Source: Chloroflexota bacterium
Lineage (GTDB): Bacteria > Chloroflexota > Ktedonobacteria > Ktedonobacterales > Ktedonobacteraceae
Length of the DNA: 19,926 nt
Direction of reading: 5' to 3'
NCBI GenBank assembly: GCA_005881495.1
Contig: VBHI01000076.1
Coordinates: 1-19,926 of the forward strand
Positions 1 to 7,544 of the stretch are shown one piece after another (position 1 is the stretch's first letter; each line of letters starts with the position of its first letter). The position numbers and the translations under genes were made by a program. Under the pieces are notes generated by a model that saw only the letters and a list, made by a program, of their open reading frames with translations, was not told the DNA's origin and made no database searches.

Positions 1-3000
1 TGCATCAAGCTGCGGCGATACCTCGTCCGCTACGCCCGGCTCAAGCTCATCTCGTTTAGTAGTTCCCGCATGTTTGAGTTTATTCAATCGCCAGTAATGA
101 AAGGATAATCGCAAGTATCTATACGCTAGGAACCAATCTACTTGCTTCTCCTGGCTAAGTCGCAGCAGGTTGCCAAGGCCGACGATTATACGACGATCCC
201 ATTTATACTTAGGAGCAGGAGCATCAGAATCCATCAATACCAGCAGATCAACCGCCTGGCCTTGCGCGTGCAGTTGCCGGGCCATCTCATAGGCCAGAAG
301 CCCTCCATTGCACCAGCCTCCTAGTAGGTATGGCCCTTCTGGTTGAACACTCCGTAGCGACTCAATGTGAGCCGCCGCTATGGCTTCTAATGTGGGCGGG
401 ACCGCCAGGCTCTCAAACTTATACGGTTCGAGCAGGTAAAATGGCTGGTCTGGGCCCAGATAGCGTGACAGTTCCAGGCTATAGAGTGCACCACCTCTCC
501 ACTGACCGTGCAAAAAGAAGAACGGCCGCCTGGACCCACCGGCCTGCACCACTACGAGCGGAGCCCGCGAGTCGGTCTTGGTTTCCCCCTGCAGCGCCCT
601 CGCCAGCTGTTCTATCGTTGCACCAGCAAAGAGGGTGGAGAGGGGGAGTTTCTTGCCGCAGACCTGCGCCATCCGCTCAAACAGCCGCACGGCCAGTAAC
701 GAGTCTCCTCCTACCTCGAAAAAGTCATCGGTGATCCCGATGGGCCGCACACCCAACAGCTCTTCCCAGATTTGCACGAGTTGATGGTGCAGGAGCAGCA
801 CCGGAGCCACATAGCTGTCCTCGGCCGTACTCCTGCTCAACTCAGGTGTGGGCAGGGCCCGGCGGTCAATCTTGCCATTGGCGTTCAAAGGTAGGGTGTC
901 CAAGAGCATAAAGGTGCTGGGGACCATAGACTCGGGAAGTTTTTCCCTGAGCCAGCTCCGTAACTCTTCACTCGTGGGGACCTGATCCTGACCTGGAACT
1001 ACATATGCTGCCAGGTACTTATTGCCGCCTTTGGTCTCTCTGGCCATGACTACCGCCTCTCGTACGACCGGATGTCGTTCCAGCAGGGCTTCTATTTCAC
1101 CCGGTTCAATACGCACACCATGAACTTTGATCAGGTTGTCACTGCGACCGAGAAATTCTATATTGCCATCTGGTAGATATCGTGCCCGATCTCGTGTTTT
1201 GTACAGCCGTGAACCCGGTTGTTGCGCAAATGCATCGGGAAGAAAAACCTCGGCTGTCCGTTGGGCATCGTGCAGGTATCCACGGCCTACTCCTCTCCCT
1301 CCTATGTAGAGGTCACCTATCACTCCGATCGGGACTGGCATCAAATGGTGATCCAGGATGTACGTCTGCATATTCTGAATTGGACGGCCAATCGGCATTA
1401 TTGGCAGAGGGTAGTCTAACGATGGAGGCTGGTCGATGGCATAGTGACATTGATCATCGGAACATTCAGTCGAGCCATAAGTGTTCAGCAGCGGAATAGC
1501 GGGATATAACTTTAGCCATTGTCGACACAGTTCCGCAGACAATGCATCGCCCGTCGGCACAGCCCAGCGTAAATTGGCCAGCCGAGGGCGCTCTTCATTC
1601 AGCATCTCAGCCTGCTGGACCACTGCCCGTAATATTGATGGTACTGCTTGCAGAATCGTAATTTTCTTCTCCTCGATTTGTTCGAGAAGTCGCATGGGAT
1701 CATGCGCGATCTCATCCTTAAAAACGTACACACATCCGCCTACCAATAATGCTGCCAGACATTGCCATACGACTATGTCGAAGCAAGGTGGGCCATTCTG
1801 TGCTACTCTGTCTTCCCTGTTGAGGGCCAGGTCTGCTATTTTAGCATAGATGTGGTTGACCATCCCCAGCTGCTCGACCATCACTCCCTTTGGCGCTCCT
1901 GTTGAACCCGAGGTATACATTATATAAGCCAGGTTTCCTGGGACACTCCGCAGAGGGAGATTTTCTCCGGCTGCTCTTTTTTGTAAGAGCGTCTCAATGT
2001 CTATAACTTGTGGTCGCTGACTGCCATCGATTTCCACTAACGCTTCCGCGAGTGTTGACCCATACTTGTCTGTAGTGAGCACCAGCTGGCATCCGCTTTG
2101 TTGCAGAATCTGGGAATGCCGCCCGACTGGATGCTGTGGGTCCAATGGGAGGAAAGCGCCGCCCGCCTTAAAAACAGCCAAAATTGCAGCTACGAAGTTC
2201 ATACTCCGTTCCATAAGGAGTGCTACCAATGTCTCTGGCATCACTCCCAATTCCTGGAGATGGCGTGCTAATTGATTGGCACGGGCGTTCAGCTCGTGAT
2301 AGGTGAGGTGGTGCTCCTCGCAGACCACCGCCACCGCCTCAGGGCTCCGTTCCACTTGCGCCTCAAAGAGCTGATGGAGACACTGCTCCTGCGGATACTC
2401 CACCTGGGTGGCATTCCACTCCACCAGCAGCTGGCAGCGCTCCTGCTCCGTCAAGAGGGGCAAGTCCGCCAGGCGCCGCGTCGGATCGGCGACGACCCCC
2501 TCTAAGAGGGTCTGCCAGTGCCCGGCCATGCGAGCTATGCTCGCCTCATCAAACAGGTCGGTGCTGTATTCGAAGCGACTGCTGAGCCCGTCGGGTCCGT
2601 CTTCCAGGTCGAGGGTCAGGTCAAACGGGGAGGTCCCCGTCTCGACCTCCATCTGCGCCAGCATCCACCCCGCTGGCAAGGCGGGCGGCGCCGCGGCCAG
2701 GCGCAGCCGCACCTGGAAGAGCGGATTCTGCCCCAACGCGCGCGTCGGGTGCAAGGCCTTGACCAGGGCCTCAAAGGGCAGCTCCTCATGCCCCTGAGCC
2801 CCCAGGATCACCGCGCGCACCCGCCCCAGCAGCTCAGCAAAGCTGGGATTGCCCGACAGGTCGGTGCGCAGCACCAGCGTGTTTTCCACTAAGCCGATCA
2901 CCGCCTGGACCTCCGCTCGCCGGCGACCCGCCGTGGTGCTCCCAAGCACCACATCCTCCTGCCCGCTGTAGCGATACAGCAAGGTCTGAAAGGCGGCCAC

Positions 3001-3792
3001 CAGGCTCATGTACAGGGTCACTCCCTGCTGACGGCTCAGTTCCTTCAAGGCAGCGGTCAGGGCCCGGGGCAGCCGCAGGCCATACGTCGCGCCCCGCACG
3101 GTCGGCACCGGCAAACGGGGGCGGTCGGTGGGCAAATCCACCCCCGCCGGACTACCAGCCAACTGCTGCCGCCAGTAGGCGAGGGACTCGGCCAGCAGCC
3201 CCCCTGAGAGCCTCTCGCGCTGCCAGCGCGCAAAATCCGCGTACTGCATGGGCAACTCCGGCAAAGGGGAGGGCTGACCGTTTGAGCAAGCCTCATACAG
3301 GGTGGCGAGTTCCCGCAAGAACACCCCCACAGACCAGCCATCGCAGACGAGGGGGTGCAGGCTCAGCAGCAGCAGCTGCTCCTGGGCTCCCCCCTGCAGG
3401 ACCGTGGCGCGCAGGAGTGGCCCCTGCTGTAAATCAAAAGGGGCTCTCGCCAAGCGCAGCACCTCGGCCTCTGGCTCCCCTTCGGGCAGGCCGCGCAGGT
3501 CGCGCAGGGAGAGCGGGAGAGCCAGGGGAGGGGCGATCACCTGCACGGGTTGTCCCTGCCTCATCCCAAAGGTGGTGCGCAGGGCTTCGTGGCGTTGCAC
3601 GATCAGGTGGAGGCTGCGCTCGAGCGCCTGCACATCGAGCAGCCCTCTGAGGCGGAGGGCAAGCGGGATGATGGAGGCAGCGCGAGCAGGCTCCAATTGG
3701 GCAAGAAACCAGAGCCCTTCCTGGGCCAAAGACATGGGGAAGACTTGTATGTCTTCTTGTGATGGAGTCTCATAGGAAAATGTTGTTGTCAT
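1..3792 (-). CDS. Non-ribosomal peptide synthetase module, C-A-PCP-TE (3' end outside window)
   Basis: One uninterrupted frame of 1264 codons from ATG at 3792 to the left edge. It is an assembly-line enzyme that activates an amino acid as AMP ester, loads it on a carrier and releases product. Condensation domain about residues 15-450; adenylation domain about 470-990, with YTSGSTG at 626-632, NTYGSTE at 770-776 and the A10 lysine K974; carrier domain with GGDS, phosphopantetheine serine S1031; thioesterase from about 1085. Two key residues are unusual: the condensation motif HHxxxDG reads H146-P147-LVC-D151-G152, and the thioesterase nucleophile elbow reads GWCNGG, placing Cys1161 where Ser is usual. 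My hand-read specificity code is D-I-W-Q-V-T-T-D-D-K, to which I assign no amino acid. AAAGGA at 3800-3805, 7 bases upstream, supports the start. It follows the flippase by 80 bp and is probably co-transcribed with it. The NRPS identity is certain; the product is unknown. Confidence 0.95.
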   Translation of the reverse strand, partial: MTTTFSYETPSQEDIQVFPMSLAQEGLWFLAQLEPARAASIIPLALRLRGLLDVQALERSLHLIVQRHEALRTTFGMRQGQPVQVIAPPLALPLSLRDLRGLPEGEPEAEVLRLARAPFDLQQGPLLRATVLQGGAQEQLLLLSLHPLVCDGWSVGVFLRELATLYEACSNGQPSPLPELPMQYADFARWQRERLSGGLLAESLAYWRQQLAGSPAGVDLPTDRPRLPVPTVRGATYGLRLPRALTAALKELSRQQGVTLYMSLVAAFQTLLYRYSGQEDVVLGSTTAGRRRAEVQAVIGLVENTLVLRTDLSGNPSFAELLGRVRAVILGAQGHEELPFEALVKALHPTRALGQNPLFQVRLRLAAAPPALPAGWMLAQMEVETGTSPFDLTLDLEDGPDGLSSRFEYSTDLFDEASIARMAGHWQTLLEGVVADPTRRLADLPLLTEQERCQLLVEWNATQVEYPQEQCLHQLFEAQVERSPEAVAVVCEEHHLTYHELNARANQLARHLQELGVMPETLVALLMERSMNFVAAILAVFKAGGAFLPLDPQHPVGRHSQILQQSGCQLVLTTDKYGSTLAEALVEIDGSQRPQVIDIETLLQKRAAGENLPLRSVPGNLAYIMYTSGSTGAPKGVMVEQLGMVNHIYAKIADLALNREDRVAQNGPPCFDIVVWQCLAALLVGGCVYVFKDEIAHDPMRLLEQIEEKKITILQAVPSILRAVVQQAEMLNEERPRLANLRWAVPTGDALSAELCRQWLKLYPAIPLLNTYGSTECSDDQCHYAIDQPPSLDYPLPIMPIGRPIQNMQTYILDHHLMPVPIGVIGDLYIGGRGVGRGYLHDAQRTAEVFLPDAFAQQPGSRLYKTRDRARYLPDGNIEFLGRSDNLIKVHGVRIEPGEIEALLERHPVVREAVVMARETKGGNKYLAAYVVPGQDQVPTSEELRSWLREKLPESMVPSTFMLLDTLPLNANGKIDRRALPTPELSRSTAEDSYVAPVLLLHHQLVQIWEELLGVRPIGITDDFFEVGGDSLLAVRLFERMAQVCGKKLPLSTLFAGATIEQLARALQGETKTDSRAPLVVVQAGGSRRPFFFLHGQWRGGALYSLELSRYLGPDQPFYLLEPYKFESLAVPPTLEAIAAAHIESLRSVQPEGPYLLGGWCNGGLLAYEMARQLHAQGQAVDLLVLMDSDAPAPKYKWDRRIIVGLGNLLRLSQEKQVDWFLAYRYLRLSFHYWRLNKLKHAGTTKRDELEPGVADEVSPQLDA

Positions 3793-3872
3793 AAAATTAT
3801 CCTTTTTTTCTCAGTACGCGAGCCCTCGAGCCCTCACTGTGCCTCTACGCATAAGTTTTATTCCTCTCCTTC

Positions 3873-5634
3873 CTAAAGAGCCGCCCGCACATACCAGAAT
3901 GCTTTTTTAAGTCTCTTTACTGAAAGCCCTCCAAGTACCATCAGGAATACACCGTAAAGGATAAGGGCGGCTATGTAGATACCCCAGCTTATTAATGGTT
4001 GCTGATTATGAGCCAATAAACTGCTTCCAACATAGAGGGCAACACCGACAAGCAGCCTCAGGATAAAAGGGCTAATCTCAAATCCTATAGGATAAATTTT
4101 TTCATTCACGATGCAGGATATCGAGGCAAGTACTGTGTAAGCAATGAGTGTTGAAACGGCGGCACCCATAGCTCCAAAGCGTGGAATAAAGAAAAGATTG
4201 AGGAGTACATTTACGGATGCCGCAATTGCCATAAATACAAACTCGAGGATCGTTTTTCGACGTAGATTAACTCCTATCATGAAGATATAGTAAACACCTA
4301 TAAACAAAGTTGATAAGGCGATGACCGGGATAACGGGCGCTGCCGAAAAATAGGTAGGTGGGAAGAGCGTCGCGAGCACAACCGTACTGAGGAGTGAAAG
4401 AGCAAAAGTGGCAAGGAGTAAGACGCTGCTCCACCAGCGGAAGACAAGCCGATAGATACGGGCTGCATCCGCTCTTTTAGCAACAGCATACATAATGGGG
4501 ACCCATGCTAATCCCCATGGTGCGAGGAGCACAGGAGATAACACCCCGCCCAGGGTATAGGCCACGCTATAGCTCGCCGTTTGGGCTAATTGGCACTCCA
4601 AAGAAGAGCATACTCCGCATAATATCGGAGCGCAAATGCAGGCTCCTCCGACGAACAAGGAGTAGTAGCATAAGCGGGTATGTACAGGCGATCATGATGG
4701 CAAAGCCTGCTCCTTTTGCGATCAAGGCTCCATTCGCACCCATTTGGAGCGCACCCACCAGCACAATATTGGTGCCCAGGACAAGCAGCAGATTGGCTAT
4801 TGATAAAGCTGAATAGAGGATCGCTCGCTTTTCTGCGCGCAACCACGAGATCCCCGGCAGGGTGAGATTCTCCAGCACAATAACCAGAGCAGTAAGTCTC
4901 ACGGGCTCACTGAAAGCCGTGCTATTGAAGAGGAATTCCGACAGCCATGGAGCTGCTAACATCATCGCGACGGCTATAGGGATCGAGGCCAGTGACAGCA
5001 GGATGATAGAGGTTGCAAGGACGCCTAAGCGATCGTGCTGGGATTCATAATCACTATTATACGCACGGAAAAAAGAGGCGCTAAGCCCAAGCTGTGTTAT
5101 GACCGTCACAAGGTCAATTACAGTGTACAGAACAGCAAGGCCACCATACTCGGTACGGGAAAGATGGTGAGCTAAAAATGGCGTAAGTATAAGGGAAACA
5201 AGTGGAGATGCCAAAGCACCCACGGCATAGATTCCAGAGCTTTTAATCATGTCAAACGCGAGTGGAAGATAGCCTTGAGTATCCGAACTTGTTTGTCCAT
5301 TTTCTGTCGCATTATCTTGAGTCGCTGGTAGGCCCACATGGTTGCCAGACCTCCTTGGCCCTGGTATCACGGGCAACTCCCAGGTCGGCTGATCAGCGAT
5401 CGAGCTACCGTCTATGAACGGCAGCGATAATCGGGATGAAATGGAGATAGCTTGCACTCCTTTCTGAGTCGGTAGTTGCGCATTATCGACAACAGGCAAC
5501 TCTGCTGTCACAGTTTCATCGAGCCCTGTGGCATCGGCGGAGGTTGCAAGCGTATCAGCATAGCGTCTTGTTTTCTCCAGCGCAGGTGTTGGCTCGCCCG
5601 TCATCTCCAGGCCGTCTTCACACATATCACTCAT
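3873..5634 (-). pseudogene. wzx: Wzx-type polysaccharide flippase, frameshifted with apparent internal deletion
   Basis: Membrane protein of the polysaccharide-biosynthesis/MATE-like superfamily, which would move lipid-linked sugar repeat units across the cytoplasmic membrane. The first part (5634-4567, 355 residues) has a hydrophilic N-terminal extension of about 125 residues containing two similar segments, TAELPVV and TWELPVI, then about seven membrane segments. It ends at FGVPISPNGEL and a stop. Homology resumes in another frame (readable from about 4605, ending at 3873) with SYSVAYTLGGVLSPVLLAPW and about seven more membrane segments. In intact relatives, as I recall the family, roughly 25 residues containing the ALNLSDRYFLG-like stretch lie between these points. 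That suggests a deletion plus frameshift at about 4586-4596 rather than a single-base error. The start has only a weak AAAAGG site. The two halves could conceivably act as a split protein, but I favour a broken gene. Confidence 0.8.
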
Positions 5635-5662
5635 GCCTTTTTGCTCACGTACTCATATGGCC

Positions 5663-5821
5663 CTATATCCCAGGCCTTGCCTTGAGGCCTGGGAACACAG
5701 TTGGAAGCCTCACCTCTTGCCACGGCAGGACAAGAAAGCCGGTAAGAAAGCACGCAGCAATCAGAACTACAAGCAGCAAAGGACAGGGCAGGCGTATGCG
5801 GTTTGAAGGTGTATCAGCCAT
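5663..5821 (-). CDS. Small single-pass membrane protein, 52 residues
   Basis: Unrecognised small gene between the dimethylformamidase-like gene (34 bp upstream) and the flippase (28 bp downstream). ATG at 5821 is preceded by GAGGT five bases upstream; stop TAG at 5663-5665. A polar, basic start (MADTPSNRIR) is followed by one hydrophobic segment, PLLLVVLIAACFLTGFLVLP at about residues 14-33, then a short tail ending in KARPGI. This fits an inner-membrane protein with the N-terminus in the cytoplasm by the positive-inside rule. The last codons lie inside a 9-bp perfect inverted repeat (5669-5693). It may be a small accessory protein of EPS assembly or the stump of a longer membrane protein. 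Evidence is the ribosome site, operon spacing and a clean membrane segment; I know no homologue. Confidence 0.55.
   Translation of the reverse strand: MADTPSNRIRLPCPLLLVVLIAACFLTGFLVLPWQEVRLPTVFPGLKARPGI
5669..5693. repeat. Perfect inverted repeat, 9-bp arms, 7-base loop
   Basis: CCCAGGCCT and AGGCCTGGG face each other across TGCCTTG. The hairpin covers the last codons of the 52-residue gene and sits about 35 bases before the flippase start. No T-run follows it on the minus strand, so it is not a standard intrinsic terminator. It could be an attenuator, an mRNA-stabilising hairpin or a repeat element. A second CCCAGG/CCTGGG hairpin followed by AA lies at 19149-19165. Confidence 0.6.
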
Positions 5822-5855
5822 AGGTTACCTCGGTTCGGTTGCCGTATTTCCTTTC

Positions 5856-7511
5856 TTAACTGCTGAGAGCTTGCGGAAAATTGATGCCTGTTAGCTGCTG
5901 CGACGGGTGACGGATTATTAGTGCAGCCATTACGTTCGCAAGCAACTTCTGCAAGCCGGGCACCACCGGATTCTGATTGGCACATGCCGGGTCGAAGGTA
6001 AACCGATAGCTGTCAAGTGCAAGAGTCCAGTTAATGGAGCCTGCAGCAAAGACCATTGCCCCGGAGCGTGCGATGTAGTAGGTGGTATTACTGACATCTG
6101 GCATGTTAACTGCGTTTACGGTTGGTGATGCACCGAGAACCTGCAGGCCAGCCGGGGCAGCAGCGTTATTAACGACACGGTCCCATTCACTGCCTACAAT
6201 ACCACAGCCATATGACTTCCCGGGCAGTAGACCAGTACCGTCCAGAAGGGGTGACTTTGCCTGCGGACTCACCCGCCAGGGGAAGTTCTTGTTATGGTTG
6301 AGCCCGGAGTACAACATTCCGACCAGAGAGTACTCTGGAAGACCCAGTACGGGATCGCGCCACTGTGAGGTAACACGAGTATTATTCTGCCCATAGAGCG
6401 GATCAAGTGCATAATCGTTATCCGTTGCCAGAACCTTATAGCAGACAACAGTTCGATCTGGAGTCCCCGCGCTATCCTTCTCTAAGCGAATCTGCCAGTA
6501 GACATCGTTCCCTGCTAAGAACGCGAGGCCCACACCCCTGTCGCGAGCCCGCACCACCGCATCACGCTGCTCTTTCGACCAGTACTCATCGTGACCGATT
6601 GAGAGGTACGCTTTATGATTCAGCAATTCCCCGGGGTTCTCATGTACATCGACGTCGCTCATGTATGAGAGATCGTAGCCCTGGCGCTCCAGCCAATGGA
6701 TAGTGTCGGCCTCTCCAGCTAGCAAAGAGTACGCACCGTCCCCTGTTGCATATGGTCGATCGAACGAGACCTTGACTCCTGCCCCTCGATTCACTGCTTC
6801 ACTTACTATCCCTAGACTGGTAGGCGCTTCATAAAGGCTGAATCCCCCCCAGACGTTGTATGCGGCGAACGTTAAATCCGGCGTGACAACGACATATGCG
6901 GAACTGGAATTGCCCCGTACATCGAACGGCGTATAGATCTGCAAACCATTGACGTCAACGAATTTGGCCAGATAGATTCCGGTGGTCCAGTCAGATGGTA
7001 CTGTCAACGTGTAGGAAGCCCTCCAATGAGCCTCCACAAGGCCTGTCTGTAAGTCCACCCGGCAAGAATTGCAACCTACAAGGATATGCTGATTATGGTC
7101 AAAGTATCCCTGTGCGTGACCGACCAGATTCGCCTGGTAAAATTTCAGCCGTCCTCCAGTGCCCTCATACCAGCCGAGACGGTAGATACTGATTGAATAA
7201 GGAGTACCTTCTTTTTGAGTGCTTACGTAAAAGGTCAAGGTATGCCCGGGCAACACTGACGTCGCACTGGCGTAGGCCTGTATCTCTGTGGTAGCATCTT
7301 CGCCATTGGGGATCTGCCAGCCTGTTGTCCCTAGCAAAGCATTCTCACGTACAATGGCGTTGTCCGCGGAAGTCACTGCCCGTGGTAAGAATGCCTGGGT
7401 CGGGCCACCTCTTGCGAAGGGAGAAGGTATCAGATCCAGACCAAAAAGTAGGATAATCAGTGCAACCCCAACAAATGCAAACAATCCTATGTCACGTTTG
7501 CTCAATCGCAT
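5856..7511 (-). CDS. Membrane-anchored N,N-dimethylformamidase-like (DMFA2 C-terminal domain) protein
   Basis: 551 residues. One N-terminal membrane anchor or uncleaved signal (MRLSKRD followed by a hydrophobic stretch to about residue 28) places the rest outside the membrane. The body, with WQIPNG, YRLGWYEGTGG, a beta-rich middle and SIGHDEYWS, resembles the C-terminal domain of the large subunit of N,N-dimethylformamidase. Characterised dimethylformamidase holds one iron with two tyrosines and a glutamate. Candidate equivalents here are Y310 (GHDEYWS), Y338 (GNDVYWQ) and E442 (GSEWDR), but I could not align them. A possible role is hydrolysis of an amide on the exported polymer, or a structural role. 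I chose ATG 7511 over an upstream start at 7544 because GGAGG at 7519-7523 sits seven bases before it. It follows the polymerase gene by 33 bp. Confidence 0.8.
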   Translation of the reverse strand: MRLSKRDIGLFAFVGVALIILLFGLDLIPSPFARGGPTQAFLPRAVTSADNAIVRENALLGTTGWQIPNGEDATTEIQAYASATSVLPGHTLTFYVSTQKEGTPYSISIYRLGWYEGTGGRLKFYQANLVGHAQGYFDHNQHILVGCNSCRVDLQTGLVEAHWRASYTLTVPSDWTTGIYLAKFVDVNGLQIYTPFDVRGNSSSAYVVVTPDLTFAAYNVWGGFSLYEAPTSLGIVSEAVNRGAGVKVSFDRPYATGDGAYSLLAGEADTIHWLERQGYDLSYMSDVDVHENPGELLNHKAYLSIGHDEYWSKEQRDAVVRARDRGVGLAFLAGNDVYWQIRLEKDSAGTPDRTVVCYKVLATDNDYALDPLYGQNNTRVTSQWRDPVLGLPEYSLVGMLYSGLNHNKNFPWRVSPQAKSPLLDGTGLLPGKSYGCGIVGSEWDRVVNNAAAPAGLQVLGASPTVNAVNMPDVSNTTYYIARSGAMVFAAGSINWTLALDSYRFTFDPACANQNPVVPGLQKLLANVMAALIIRHPSQQLTGINFPQALSS

Positions 7512-7518
7512 GTAAGCA

Positions 7519-7523
7519 CCTCC
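7519..7523 (-). promoter_or_regulatory. Shine-Dalgarno GGAGG deciding the start of the DMFA-like gene
   Basis: GGAGG with a seven-base spacer before ATG at 7511. It moves the start 11 codons inside the longest frame and leaves a well-formed N-terminal membrane anchor. Confidence 0.8.
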
Positions 7524-7544
7524 AAATAACTGCTTGCATATCAC

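Noticed and set aside
142..3775. Plus-strand open frames of 60-157 codons across 142-3775
   Set aside because: They lie antisense to the continuous NRPS frame, show arginine/proline/serine-rich sequence typical of antisense reading of GC-rich genes, and match no domain.
3811..3852. Minus-strand 13-codon frame (ATG at 3852) with purine-rich AAGGAGAGG upstream, just before the NRPS gene, as a leader peptide
   Set aside because: Spacing from the ribosome-like site is long, there is no run of regulatory codons, and no competing hairpin pair is evident. It includes the tandem 8-mer GAGCCCTC twice (3820-3835), which may be chance.
5669..5693. Hairpin as a Rho-independent terminator after the 52-residue gene
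   Set aside because: No T-run follows the stem on the minus strand, and the flippase gene follows at operon distance.
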